Of a stretch of DNA of 64,000 nucleotides, positions 1 through 10,740 are shown piece by piece. Every line of letters starts with the position of its first letter. Position 1 is the first letter of the stretch. Under the pieces are notes generated by a model, which saw only the letters and a list, made by a program, of their open reading frames with translations, had not been told where the DNA came from and made no database searches. The DNA comes from Bretschneidera sinensis (Eukaryota > Streptophyta > Magnoliopsida > Brassicales > Akaniaceae). Location of the stretch: the NCBI GenBank assembly GCA_023935145.1, contig CM043698.1:79163001-79227000 (forward strand), given 5' to 3'. Position numbers and translations under genes: made by a program.

Positions 1-117
1 TGCTTGCTTTTGTTTGATTAATCTTGCAATTAATTTGGGTTTGTGAAAAAAATCTTTAAAACTCAATTCACCCCCGTTGGGTTTACTTTTTAGTTAATAA
101 GTAGCATACCCCACCAA

Positions 118-1000
118 CTCAAAACATTTCTCTTTGATGTGCTATGTTTTCTTGCAATAATCACATTGCTTTTGTGATCCATTGAATCCTTTGTTTTTGA
201 AGTTGGTGAAACCTGCTTTGACTATAGGAACACGAGATATTTCCATGGTTTGCTGCTTTTCTTCTTGAACTACCATAGAATGCTTTGCTTAAGAATGGAA
301 GAGGCGAAGTGTTCAGAATATGAGATCGAACAGTTTTGAAGTTTTCATTCAAATCAAGTATAAACTGGTGTACCTTCTCTTGTTCTTGAGCCGCAACGAA
401 GGCTTTTCCTATACCCCATGTGCACTTTGGAACAATGTCAAACATCTGTTGTTCATCCTATAAAGTTTTAAACTTGGTGTAGTAGGCCATAATTGACAAA
501 CTATCTTGCTGTAGCAGAAAAAAATCCCTCTTGATCTGATGCACACGAGGAATATTCCTTTGTGAGAAGCGCTCCTCTACATACTGCCAAAGTTCTCTAG
601 CAGTTTCTGCATATGCCACACTATCATGAAGATCACGAGAAAGTGCATTAAAAATCCATGACAAAACCATTGAGTTGCACTTGGCCTATGCCAAATAATC
701 AGATGTGCCCTTTTCTGGTTTGCTTAGCGTGCCATCAATGAATCGAAGTGGGGTAGCCTGCCATCAGTTTCCGATTTTATTCTTTGCGTGAAGGGCGTTT
801 TGCATAGCCTTTTTCCAAGTGGGGTAGTTGTCTCCATTCAAGACACACGACAGAATATAGCGCCTGGGTTGTTTGAAGGGTGAAGATAATAGGGTGAGTT
901 TGTGAAGGATGAATCTATGGAGCTTGTGTTTGAACCTCTCCCCCTCTCAATCCAGACCAAGTATTTGTATGGCTTTCTTCTTCCATGTTTCTCAAGGCAA
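118..1000 (-). pseudogene. gag: copia-type Gag pseudogene (copia N-terminal domain plus UBN2-like core)
   Basis: Gag forms the particle that packages the element's RNA. On the minus strand a conserved N-terminal stretch (around 860-700: YYLHPSNNPG, then in shifted frames a NGDNY..W-like stretch and the AKNK motif) leads into an open core at 670-458 (WIFNALSRDLHDSVAYAETA, LWQYVEERF), typical of plant copia Gag. A further segment lies at 445-161. A zinc knuckle of the C-x2-C-x4-H-x4-C type is visible near 118-165, read as CDYCKK..HIKEKC with a stop codon in place of one residue. Several frameshifts and stops make it non-functional. The family match is strong; the exact start codon cannot be fixed. 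Confidence 0.75.
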
Positions 1001-1065
1001 AAAATAGGGTTGATGATTGACGATGACGGCGAAGAATGCACTGTCAAGTTTTTATGGTTTAGGGG

Positions 1066-1077
1066 GCTCTGATACCA
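1066..1077 (-). promoter_or_regulatory. Primer binding site, initiator tRNA-Met type
   Basis: On the minus strand this reads TGGTATCAGAGC, complementary to the 3' end of plant initiator tRNA-Met and the usual primer site of Ty1/copia elements. It directly abuts the LTR end at 1078. Confidence 0.85.
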
Positions 1078-1261
1078 TGTGAAAATATTTTGGGATTCAA
1101 AAGCTTATTGCTTTCTTCTGTTACCTCTCAAACTTAAATAGAGTACAAGGTATGTACATGGAAAGTAATCCTAAGCATAAAATGAGTACAGGGAAATACA
1201 AGGAAGCTACCTATTGCAGACTAATTACAAATTTATTTAGTTAATATAGTCAATAATAACA
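1078..1261 (-). repeat. Putative 5' LTR of the truncated copia element
   Basis: The inner end (TGTGAAAATATTTTGG on plus, the 3' end of the LTR on minus) is fixed by the adjacent primer site. The outer end was placed at a CA dinucleotide in AATAACA near 1261. No second LTR or target duplication was found to confirm it. Confidence 0.4.
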
Positions 1262-1669
1262 AATCAAATTCTATAGTTTAGTGCTTCCAAAACATCTTGT
1301 GAAAGATGGGAGACGATAAGGATTGGAGCATGAAAGATTATAGATCAATGGTAAACAAACACAATCTCAGACTGGTAATAGGAAGCTCGACCCCACCTAA
1401 CATATTATGTTTTTTTTCCTGCAATTACATCACATGAAGCATAGAGTACCAGATGCTTTGAGAGGCATACAAAGTATCTCCTGATGAACAAAAAATGATG
1501 TTAGCCACATTTTTTTTTGCTTTTCATTTTTTTCCTCGATCTTCCGGTCAATATCAACAATTATCTGATGCTCAAGTATCTCTAAGGTGAAAAAAATGAG
1601 TGATCAAAGATTACTTGGTTATGTGATAGCTAATGTTAATTTGATTTAATTAGAGATTATTTTGGTTTT

Positions 1670-1766
1670 TTTTTATCATTACAAAGTGGGGTTGGGGTTC
1701 AAACCCCTGCCCACAAGCAAGGGGAAAGTGTCTCACACCACTGAGCTAAGGCAGTGGGGGACATTC
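1670..1766 (-). mobile_element. Short tRNA-derived SINE with target duplication
   Basis: Read on the minus strand, a pol III A-box (TAGCTCAGTGG) is followed about 30 nt later by a B-box-like GGTTTGAACCC, and the unit ends in an A-rich tail. A 10-bp direct repeat TTTTGGTTTT flanks it at 1660-1669 and 1767-1776, as expected of LINE-mediated target-primed insertion. At about 97 bp it is short for a plant SINE and may be mostly the tRNA-like head. It is not a tRNA gene: there is no acceptor-stem pairing or anticodon arm. Confidence 0.55.
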
Positions 1767-1776
1767 TTTTGGTTTT

Positions 1777-3003
1777 CTTTTCCAGTATATAACTGCTTAT
1801 GTTTGGATTGACATAAAAGAGTGAATAGGAGAGGATAAGAGGTAAGAGGCTTCTCTTGTCCCTTGTTTGAGAGTTCCTTAAAAAATATGGGGAGAAGATT
1901 TGAAAGGGTTCCCCAATCCCTCCAAATTTCCTCAAAAACCAATTATTTTAATTCTCCAAACTGAGGAACTTTGGGGGAGAGGATAATAGCTTTGTAGCCT
2001 TTGACTTTGATGCCAGAATTCTTAAAATACTTTTAACAAATTCCTAATAGATTATGAGCGTTATAGTTGTGAAACTGAATAATAAGTTATCTTCTCTTTT
2101 CCTTTACACCATTCATTCAAGCAAGAGAAAGGATACATATTAAGGATACATATTTCCCTTTCCTTTCTTCTTGTAACAGGAAGGATAACCATTCCTTGTC
2201 CCCTTCTCTCTTCTCCTTTCTGTCTCTATTATATGCTTTCCTCCGTTTTCTCCAAACTCCCAAACATACTGTTAAGCAGTGGCTTATACCCATATATATA
2301 GTGTTCTCACAAACAGCTAGGGGTGGCGATTTCAACTTGTTCTGCAGGTACCTTTCCTTAACTTACGTAGTTTGGAGCAAGTTTTTGATCCAAAAGTAAA
2401 GGTTTAGCTCTAGGATGGTATCCAGAACCACCCTCCTCAATATATTTACAAATATAATTTTTAATTTATATATTATTATGCTTGGATGTTTGATTTGAAC
2501 CTTTTTAAAGATACCATGTTATATTGGTTGAAAATAGTCAGTGATTTGTTTTTTCAGATAAATATTAGCGTGTCCTTTTTGGGCTGGTTAAAATATCATG
2601 TTAGACAAGCTGACTTTGATGCTTGTCAAATCTGGGGTGATTGGTATACCGGCTTAATTAGAATTCTTCTTGTTTACATTGTCTTTCCTAAGAGTTCCCA
2701 TAGAATATTTGCGATGTTCATCCTAAAAATCTGAAGCCCCCTTAGTGTTTCTCGACGGTACAGCATGAATTTTCTCTAAGCTTTAGAGGCTAGTTACTGA
2801 TCCTATTCCTTTTCCATCAAACATGGAACACCAACATACAAAAAAGGAAAATCTGAAGCTAAACTACAGAGAGGCAGACTCTGGAACTATGTCAACATGT
2901 TTATGTGAATTCACTAATTGGGGCAGTGATTAATGTGCAAGTGGAATCTGTTTAATTCAAAAGAATTTTGTGGTATGGTGTTACAACTTTTTGTCTGTTT
3001 CAG
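1777..3003 (+). other. Non-coding host DNA, probably an intron
   Basis: Apart from the MITE candidate, nothing coding is recognised. Short open frames here have no recognisable motifs. The stretch ends in a pyrimidine-rich tract and a CAG acceptor (TTTTTGTCTGTTTCAG, ending 3003), after which a long coding-like frame starts. Confidence 0.45.
1797..2275. mobile_element. Possible non-autonomous DNA transposon (MITE-like)
   Basis: The ends carry imperfect inverted copies: TTATGTTTGG near 1797 and CCAAACATAC near 2260. The interior is rich in pyrimidine/purine tracts and has no coding capacity. No clear target duplication was seen, so this is only a candidate. Confidence 0.25.
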
Positions 3004-3697
3004 AGAAGCCTTATAAGCTCAAACTGCAAACTCAAGCCAATTTTGCCAGAAAACTAGATGGTACACTTTGCAGTCAAGGGATAGCAGAGGATATCCCCGA
3101 TGCTGTTCCTATTTGTAAGAAGCCAGGTCTGCACTGTTTATCTACCCGAAAGAAGGCCAAAGTTGTTCAATCTTCAAAATTAAAATTAAAGCATAAGAAA
3201 CAAGAATGTCCAGTTCGCAGTAATCTCAAGAATAATAAAAAAAGCTTTTCTACAACTTGCAACTTGCGAAATGTTGTCAGGTGAATCCATTTGGCACTCA
3301 AAATTCTGAAAAGCATGTAAGGTTCTTGGATCAGAATGATATACTTGGTCCAAGGAAGAAAAATATTTCTTCTTTTGAACAGAGCGTTTGCAAATTACAC
3401 TCGGATGCCTTGGCTCCGACAGGAAAGGTCCACTCCACTGCAAGTGGTAAAGATATAGCCATTGTTGTGGTAAATGGAAGCAATGATGATGTATCGATTA
3501 GCGTAGAAAATGGAACTCTGTTGCAATCTATGATTGCAGAAGAAAAGTTGTCTGATGCTTGTGAACAGGTTGATATACCACATTTTCTTAAACCACATTC
3601 AAGTTATCAAGAAAGAGCAAGGCATCTGTCAAATGATAATTTGAACATGGTTGATGACAGCAGTCGAACTGGATCACATAATCAATCATATGCTTGT
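3004..3697 (+). pseudogene. Host gene exon, 5' portion (function not recognised)
   Basis: A coding-like frame opens immediately after a good splice acceptor at 3003. It encodes a lysine-rich, probably nuclear stretch (KKPGLHCLSTRKKAKVVQSS) and then, after a 1-nt frameshift near 3250-3284, a segment with KHVRFLDQNDILGPRKK and a Ser/Asp-rich region. At 3697 the frame is cut by TE-A. When TE-A and one copy of the CTTGT duplication are removed, the codons run in frame into 36600 (SYAC followed by NPRLLYVMEK). No catalytic domain was recognised; the composition suggests a plant-specific disordered protein. Frameshifts here and stops downstream show it is decayed. Confidence 0.65.
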
Positions 3698-4199
3698 TGT
3701 TGACGCCGAAAATCTATCGGAATCTGTATAGTCGTGGTGTGAGACCTGCACACACGAAATGAGGAAAAAACCTAAAGTCGTGGACGGTGGAGGGGGGTGT
3801 GCCTTCGGAGGACTCTCCGATACCAAAGTTAGATTATAATTTTTTGGAGATAGGGAAAGTGATGCAAAATAGGAGCTTTGTGTTCTCAATTGAAAAATAC
3901 ATTTTAATTTATGAAGACTCATTTTATAGTGTGTCAGAGTAGAGTCCGATTAAGAGAACAAATTCAGTGTTGAGATAGAAGTAGCATTCTTTTAGAGTTA
4001 TCTATAAACCGTATGAATTTATTCAAAAGTTGGAGTGGCGGACTAGCATAAGGCCTTTTGATGTGAAATTACTATTATACCCTTTGCCACGTGTCAGGAG
4101 GAGATTGGTTGTCTTGTCGTGGTTATAAAATTATCATTTTTACCTTGGAGATTGACACGTATCATCATGTTATTGGAGATGGAGTTTTCCCCTACATTA
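3698..4199 (-). repeat. TE-A 3' LTR
   Basis: Starts TGTTGACGCCGAAAATCT on plus and aligns throughout with 36103-36594. Its outer end is preceded by the duplication CTTGT. Its inner end reads CTACATTA where the partner reads TTACACCA, so two C-to-T changes removed the terminal CA. A G-box core CACGTG lies at 4088-4093. It is noticeably diverged from its partner by eye. Confidence 0.9.
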
Positions 4200-4214
4200 G
4201 ATACCCCCTACTTA
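4200..4214 (-). promoter_or_regulatory. TE-A polypurine tract
   Basis: On the minus strand, just inside the 3' LTR, the purine-rich run AGTAGGGGGTAT is in the position expected for the plus-strand primer. Confidence 0.55.
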
Positions 4215-4329
4215 CTAAAGTTCATTTATGTACATGAGGAAGTAGGTAGCATGGGGTATATTGTGCAACTCAGAATGGCTAGGGTTTTTTTGGTGTCATG
4301 GCAGCTTGAACCTATTTGAGAGGAGATTG

Positions 4330-4920
4330 TGAAGAGGTCTGCTAGGCTAGTCACCCTCGGAGTTACTAAGCAAGTCTGAGGAGTTGAAAAACTGCTTGGA
4401 GTTTGATGATTGAGTCCGAGAAGTTGGCACTCAGTTAAAACTACTCAGAGTTTGGCGATTGAGTCCGAGAAGTTAAAACTACTTTGAGTTTGGTGATTGA
4501 GTCTGAGGAGTTGACAAAACTACTCGGAGTTAAGCGATTGAGTCTGAGGAGTTGAGACTCAATCAAAACTGCTCGGAGTTTGGCGATTGAGTTTGAGAAG
4601 TTGACACTAAGTCAAAACTGCTTGGAGTTTGGAGATGGAGTCCGAGGAGTTGATACTCAGTCAAAACTGCTCAGAGTTTAGCGATTAAGTTCAAGGATTT
4701 GACACTCAATCAAAATTGTTTAGAGTTTGGCGATTAAGTCCAGGGAGTTGACACTCGGTCAAAATTGTTCGGAGTTTGGCGATTAAGTCCGAGGAGTTAA
4801 CACTCAGTCAAAATTGCTTAAAGTTTAGAAATTGAATCTGAGGAGTTGACACTCAATCAAAACTACTCAAAGTTTGGCGATTGAGTTTGAGGTGTTGACA
4901 CTCAGTCAAAACTGCATGAA
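4330..4920. repeat. Tandem array 1 inside TE-A (about 50-60 bp units)
   Basis: About a dozen degenerate units built on GATTGAGTCCGAGGAGTTGA, then ACTCAGTCAAAACTGCTC and GGAGTTTGGC. Unit length varies between roughly 45 and 60 bp. The array lies between the 3' LTR and the antisense ORF of TE-A. Short open frames across it arise from the repeat and are not genes. Confidence 0.9.
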
Positions 4921-5470
4921 GTTTGATGGAGAAGTCCGAGGAGAAAGACATGGAGCCCAACTGCTCAGAGTTTGATAGAGAAGTACTAGGAGAAAGACAT
5001 GGAGTTAACCTACTCGGAGTTTGTTGGAGAAGTTTAAGAAGAAAGGAATGGAGTCTAACCACTCGAAGTTTGATGGAGAAGTCCGAAGAGAAAGACATGG
5101 AATCCAACTGCTTGAAGTTTGTTAGAGAAGTCCAAGGAGAAATACATGGAGTCCAACTGTTCGGAGTTTGATGGAGAAGTCCGAGGAGAAAACCATGGAG
5201 TCTAACTACTCGGAGTCTGTTGGAGAAATCTGACAAGAAAGACATGAAGTCTAACTACTTGAAGTTTGATGGAGAAGTCCGAAGAGAAAGACATGGAGTC
5301 TAATTGCTTGGAGTTTATTGGAGAAGTCCAAGGAGAAAGACATGGAGTCCAATTGCTCGGAGTTTGTTAGAGAAGTCCTAGAAGAAAGACATGAAGTCTA
5401 ACTACTCAGAGTTTGATGGAGAAGTCTGAGGAGAAAGACACAGAGTTCAACTGCTCGGAGTTTTGGCAAA
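4921..5470. repeat. Tandem array 2 inside TE-A (about 49-bp units)
   Basis: About eleven units of the pattern GATGGAGAAGTCCGAGGAGA, then AAGACATGGAGTCCAACTGC and TCGGAGTTT. It abuts array 1 and shares the GTCCGAGGAG and CTGCTCGGAGTTT cores, so one array probably arose from the other. Echoes (GCTCAGAGTT) continue to about 6045. Confidence 0.9.
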
Positions 5471-5841
5471 ATCAGACTGCTTCCGAGGAGAAAGAACGTG
5501 GCTATTTTGAAAAAACATAGTAACTTTTCCTAGGGCCTTTTGCCTCTTCTGATTTTTATTGGCTTTCTTCTAGTGGGCCATGATTCTTATTGAATCCAAG
5601 ATGCTAAACTTTAGGGCTTGTAATTTGGGTTTGGCCCTAGATTTTTCTTTCCCATTATCTGGATTTACATACTTTAAAGAAGGATGCTTTGAGATATCAT
5701 CTTAAACGTTGAAGTGACGGTGCATGTCTTAGGGTTTTTGAAGAGTCAGAATCTTTCTTGGTTTTGGAAAAAAATGTTGCTTCGATGTTCAAAAATACAG
5801 CTGGGGTAATCATACCTTCTCGTTCTTTATGTGAGGAGCTC

Positions 5842-5849
5842 TATATAAG
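5842..5849 (+). promoter_or_regulatory. TATA box, candidate promoter of the TE-A antisense ORF
   Basis: TATATAAG in the context GGAGCTCTATATAAGAG, about 235 nt upstream of the ATG at 6084 on the same strand. It is separated from the element's LTR promoters and lies downstream of the tandem arrays. Confidence 0.5.
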
Positions 5850-6083
5850 AGAAAAGTTTTTCCTTTGTTTTTCACTTCATTTACAACCATTAAAAGATTT
5901 TGAGAGCCCTCAAAGTTTGGGAGCTCAGAGTTGTAGAAGCTTTTGGGGTTTAGGAATCTTTCAAGTTTAGAAGCTTTTAGAATTTGGGAGCCTCAGAGTT
6001 TCTATCACTATTGGAAGCTCAGAGTCTTGAAGAAGCTAAACTTCTCAGAGTTCCCGATTAGTAAGTCTTATCTTTCTTTCCAC

Positions 6084-8009
6084 ATGTCTACTTTTGATAT
6101 TTACCGCGACAGAGATAGTGGTAGTGAAAGCAATAGGGATGATAGTAGAGGTAGTGGAGATGATAGGAGTGGCAGTGGTAATGAGAACAGTAAGAGTAGT
6201 CATGGTTTAGAAATTGAGGTAGATGATACCTTGGGAGACTCTTGTACCTTAGTTCTTTATGAGGGAGATAAGTCATCTTCTACCTCTTCAGAAGGCAACC
6301 ATACCCTATGCGAGCTTCGAGAGGAAATTGGAGAAGATGAGAGGCCGAACATATGATTCACGATGAATCTTTCTCCTAATAAGCTGAAGGAGGATGAGCT
6401 CGAGGAGATAAGGATTACATATAGGATCCCAGTGGAGTTCATACTTAGGAATGCTGGGACTGGGGACCGTGCTTGTGATGATCTGAAGGAGAGCGAGCTA
6501 TGGTCTATCTGCATCACCTAAAGGCTAGGCTTAGGTTCTCAATTCACTCGTTTTCCTGTACTGTGCTTACACATTATGATATAACCCTATGCCAGTTCGT
6601 ACCAAATTCCATATGTTTGCTCATAGGGTTCATTTACATCAACACAAAAGTAAAATAGGCGATGAACATGAGCATTTTCAAAAACTTCTTTTAGATTAAT
6701 AAGCATAAGGAGAACAACTAGGTGGTGTTGAGTTCTAGGCCAAAGAGAGGGTTATTAGAGAAGATACCCTCAAGTTTCAAGCAATGGAAAAAGAGTTTTT
6801 TTCCTTATTCGGAGTTATAGAAGTTTCGATCTTCCTTCAAAGTGGGATTGGGATATGGTTAGGTCTAATAAGAAGCCGAATCTGATGAGGAAATAGACGA
6901 ATACCCCGGAGAACATGATTGGAAGGCAAACAGACGTTGAACTTCTATACTTAAACACTAAGTTAGCTAAGCTTAGACTTTTTCCTAAAGGTCCAGTCGA
7001 GGAGATAGGCCCAAGCTCTTTCCTTTGTATTTAGTTTTCTTCATTTTCTTTTGTACTCGTCTCTTACTCCTTTTTTTTGCAGCTATAGATGCGTTGAGGG
7101 TCGCTCAGAAAGTAGGAAAGCTGACCCAAAAAAGAAAACTCTATGAGGAGGCTCAGGCTATGGCGAACCAGTCTTCTACGAAGAAGATAACATGGGAGGT
7201 TCTTGTAATCAAACTCCTCCTCTTACTTCTATTATAGTGGAGGATGATGCTACCACTACTCCCTCTCCTCCTCTTGTTCAGGTTGCTGCACTTGTTCAGG
7301 TTTACCCTCCCCAAGTCTTCAGGGTTGACTGGCATGTTAAGGTTGGCGACTCGTCCTTCGGGAGTGCCAACATCACTTGGGAGCACTTGATTAGGGGGAT
7401 CCTTCTGAAGGATATATCTAGGCTTATGTAGCAGCCTATGGAGAGTCTTGCGATGATGATCGAGGGTTTGGCCTCTTAGGTATCCCATAATCCTTTAAAC
7501 TCCATTATAATATTCTTGCTTTCATCTGAGGAGTTTTAACTTGTTTTATTTGTTAGTCGAGTATAGCTTCAGGCACTCTTTCACTCTGATGCCTCGACCA
7601 AAATAAGAAGTTGGGGGATTACCACAACTTCATTTGGCTTTGCGGGAGTCCTTCGCAAAGCATATTGTGGAGGTTGGTCACTTGGAGAGGGGAAAGGCTC
7701 TGCTGATTGAGGACCTGGAGGAGGCTTGGTCATAGCAGGATACAATCGAGGCTGAGATAGCGAAGGTCTTAGCCAAAAAAGAAGTTGCAAAGAAGACCTT
7801 AATGGATTTTAAAGAGTCCTAGGATTTTAACTCAATCGTGGAGGTTGCAGCTAAAGACTTCTATCTCAGGGGCTTCGAGGAGGCTAAGTAGCAGGCTTTG
7901 GTGGCCTATCCTGACCAAGACTTATCTATAATGGAGATTCTTTCTGATGATGAGGGTGAGGACCAGGCCCTTGATACTAAGAAGGAGTAGGAGGTAGATG
8001 TAGAATAGG
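6084..8009 (+). pseudogene. Antisense ORF of TE-A (gypsy-type transposon protein), decayed
   Basis: It runs opposite to gag-pol in the space between integrase and the 3' LTR, where Tat-lineage elements are known to carry an antisense gene. From the ATG at 6084 (MSTFDIYRDRDS) an acidic Ser/Asp/Gly-rich leader is followed by LKEDELEEIRITYRIPVEF, GDRACDD, RLGLRFSIHSF and QFVPNS, then in shifted frames LSSRPKRGLLEKIPSS. This order matches the plant 'putative gypsy-type transposon' domain (Transposase_28-like). A probable intron runs from GTATTT near 7026 to the TTTTTTTTGCAG acceptor near 7082. The C-terminal part is coiled-coil-like (7600-7990, KVLAKKEVAKKTL) with an acidic tail. Stops near 6354 and 6519 and frameshifts disable it. 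Its biochemical role is unknown. Confidence 0.7.
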
Positions 8010-8330
8010 TTTATTTTATTTTATTTTTTTTGCTTTTTGTACTCCTCGCCATCAACACCTTTTATAAAAAAAGTTCTAAGTTAATGAAGATTTCACTTTT
8101 TGTTTTCCATTTAATTTGTTCAATGAACATACTCATACTGTAATCAAAATAGGAGTATGAGGGGGGAAAAGCTCTAGGCCTTCTCCTCAGCATAGGAGAA
8201 ACTTAAAAAAAAACTTAGTGAAAATAGACAGTTCCTTTATTAAGAATACTTAGGGATTACATTAGCACTTGGCGAAAAAGAATTGGCAAAAAACTTTGGC
8301 GACAACTAGGGAGTCTTCTGAGAGGTTCTA
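8010..8330. other. Tail-to-tail spacer between TE-A antisense ORF and integrase
   Basis: About 320 bp between two converging 3' ends. It is AT-rich with no recognised motif. Transcripts from both sides could overlap here. Confidence 0.5.
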
Positions 8331-9490
8331 CCGGTAGAACTTAAGGAGATTCTTGGTATTCCAAGTGCATGGCACTGGCTTGCCATCCAAGTCTTCAAGG
8401 TCGAACATGCCAACTCGCAAAACCCTCTTGATGTGGTAGGGACACTCCCAGTTTGGGAGGAGTTTTCCTATCTTTCGGGGGTGATACACCTTGTTCTTTC
8501 TTAGAACCAGGTCGTTCAGTCTACAAACTCTCTCTCAGACTCGGGAGTTGTAGTACCTTGACACCCTCTAGTGATAGATGGTAAGCTTGATCTGGGCTTT
8601 GTCTCTGGCCTCATCAATCAAATCAATGTTCATTTTGAGAGCCTCTTCATTATCTGCTTTATTGAAGCTTTGTACTCATAATGATGGCATCTCTATCTCG
8701 ATGGGTATGATAGCCTCAAACCCTTATGCTAAGAAAAATGGGGTCTCTCCTGTGGGAGTTTGAGCGATGGTTCGATAGGCCCAAAGAACATTTGGGAGGT
8801 GATTAGTCCATTGTTGGTCGGAATCATCATGCTTTTTCTTGATGCCCTGTAACAGGGTTTTGTTGGTTACTTCGGCTGGTTCGTTTGCTTGAGGGTAGCC
8901 AACCGAGGAAAATCTTTGTTTATGAAGGTCTTAGCAGAGAAACTTAAATCAGGTACTATCAAACTGTATACCATTATCGGTAACCAATACCCTCAGTATG
9001 CCAAATCTACAGATAATTGACTTCTAGAGGAACCTTCGTGTCTGGTGGTCAGAAATCCTAGCAAGCGGCTCGACTTCTACCCACTTGGTGAAATAATTGA
9101 TGACTACTATTAGATGTTTATTCTGGTATGGTGCTTCTCGGAATGGTCCCAGGATATCAATTCCCCACATGGCGAAAGGAAGAGAATTAGTGATTGACGT
9201 CAAGAGGTTGGCCGGTCGCTGGGGTGTAGAGGCATGCTCTTGACAAGTCCTATATTTTTTTACCATTTCAGCTATGTCACAGCTCATTTGGAGCCAATAA
9301 AAACCATGGTGAAGTATACTAAATGCCAACGCCCAGCCTCCAAGGTGGCTGCCACATATCCCTTCGTGTACCTATCTGAGTGCGTAATCTGCATCGAAAG
9401 CCCCTAGGCATTTTAAATAAGGTGTGGTAAGACTTTTTTATACAATTTTTCATCAATCATGGTGTATCTTGAGATGCAGGAGATGAGCTT
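8330..9490 (-). pseudogene. pol: TE-A integrase (broken)
   Basis: Integrase inserts the cDNA copy into the host genome. On minus, the zinc-binding region reads GICGSHLGGW...ILHHGFYW and CQEH (9400-9230), followed by the catalytic core with MWGIDILGPFREAP and YFTKWVEVEPLA (9170-9050). The C-terminal part (8900-8335) has ANEPAEVTNKTLLQGIKKK, WAYRTIAQTPTGETPF and the tail NTKNLLKFYR before a stop near 8332. The open core segment is 9329-9024; elsewhere stops and frameshifts interrupt. Confidence 0.8.
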
Positions 9491-9689
9491 CTTGGCCTCA
9501 CTATTTTGATTAGGGAGTATGTCGTCCACTAAGTATTTGAGAATCAAAACCATCTAGGTTAGCTCATTGGTGAGTGGCATAATCGATACTTCATCGATTC
9601 TCACGGTGGGGAGGGTCTCAAGGTAGACTTCTTGAGCAAAATCATTATGTCTACAGGAGGTAAGTCAGGCCAATACATCTGCCATGTGT

Positions 9690-10298
9690 TCTCCATTCGA
9701 GGTACTTGGGTTATTTAGAATCTCTTGAAGGTTTCTGCAAGCTCGCGAGCCTTTTCGAGACACCTTGGGATCTTTACACTGTTGACCCCATATTTGTTGG
9801 TCATTTAATTCACCACCAACTGTGAGTCACTATAGGCTTTTAAGGCTTCAACAGCTAACACTTTGGTGAGTTTCATTCTGGCGAGTAATGCTTCATATTC
9901 AGCCTCGTTGTTTGAGGTTTTGAACCCAAATCTTAGGGTGTACTCGATTGTGAACCCTTCAAGGATATTAAGAATGAGGCTAGCCCCGCCGCCTATGCTA
10001 TTAGAAAATTTATCTACATATAGCGTCTAACTCGGTGTCAACTCGGTTTCTTTGGGTACCTTGATTTCAACCGAGCTGCCGGGAAAATTAGTTTTAGTTA
10101 TGAAATCTACTAGGGCCTGCACTTTGATAACCGTTCGGGGCTTGTATCAAATACTAAATTTGCCTAGCTCTATAGACCATTTGACCAACCTTCTAGAAAT
10201 GTCTGGCTTATTGTGAACCTACTGCAAGGGTTAGTCGGTGAGGAGAACTATGGTGTGAGATTGAAAATATGGCCGGAGCTTTTGAGCAGTGATCAAGA
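9690..10298 (-). pseudogene. pol: TE-A RNase H, C-terminal portion (split by TE-B)
   Basis: RNase H removes the RNA strand during reverse transcription. On minus, after LLITAQKLRPYFQSHTIVLL (10297-10240), the second RNase H of Tat-type elements is seen: LYVDKFSNSIGGGASLIL (around 10020), FGFKTSNNEAEYEALLARMK and LVVN. The N-terminal continuation lies beyond the nested insertion at 23356. Several stops are present. Confidence 0.75.
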
Positions 10299-10559
10299 GG
10301 GTGTGATGAGAGCCATAAAATGCATCTCAACAGTGCTTAATTATTAGCATTTTAGGGTTGATCTCGGTTTTAATTGCACTTTTATGCGTTAATAACTCTA
10401 AAGTGATATCTATGGATTGTTGATCTAGTTCGGTGCATTTTCAGGTACTTTGAGTTAAAAGAGATGGAAAAGCAATTATTGTTCAAAGCACGAAGATTCC
10501 ATGCATAACGGAGTGTTGGAGTGGTTGCGGAGAAGCAAAAATGAAGAAAAGCCACCTTC

Positions 10560-10740
10560 AGTGGGCGCCTAGGCTTGGACCAGGGAGGGCTTAGGCACCC
10601 AGAACATGCATAAGATCAAGCACCAGCTAGTGCCTACGCACCCACCAAGAAGGTCCGCGGCGCCCAGAACCTCCCCAACCTTAGCCTTCAGCAAGAGCTG
10701 CGGCACCCACAAGGCAGGGCTGCGGCGCCCAGAAGTACAC
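10560..10740 (+). repeat. GC-rich repeat island in the U3 of TE-B
   Basis: Short imperfect repeats of the type TGGGCGCCTAGG, GGCGCCCAGAA and GCGGCACCCA, continuing after TE-C at 22446-22500. They contain GGCGCC palindromes and stand out from the AT-rich surroundings. A TATA-like AATATAAG follows at 22583-22590. Confidence 0.7.

Larger units (their letters stand above)
1..1261 (-). mobile_element. Truncated Ty1/copia element, 5' part only (LTR, PBS, gag)
   Basis: Read on the minus strand the order is putative 5' LTR, initiator-Met tRNA primer site, gag N-terminal domain, gag core and zinc knuckle, after which the window ends. No protease, integrase or reverse transcriptase is visible, so pol lies beyond position 1 or is lost. 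The element appears to sit in intronic DNA upstream of the host exon at 3004. The outer LTR end near 1261 is only a guess. Confidence 0.7.

Noticed and set aside
1680..1766. tRNA gene on minus (A and B boxes present)
   Set aside because: No acceptor stem, anticodon arm or terminator; the A-rich tail and target duplication fit a SINE better.
4853..5245. 130-residue ORF on minus across the tandem repeat (and 82-residue ORF on plus)
   Set aside because: Open frames arise from repeat unit length divisible by three; the composition is purely repeat-derived.
4330..5470. CRISPR-like array
   Set aside because: Units are contiguous and degenerate with no unique spacers, lie inside a plant retrotransposon, and have no cas genes nearby.
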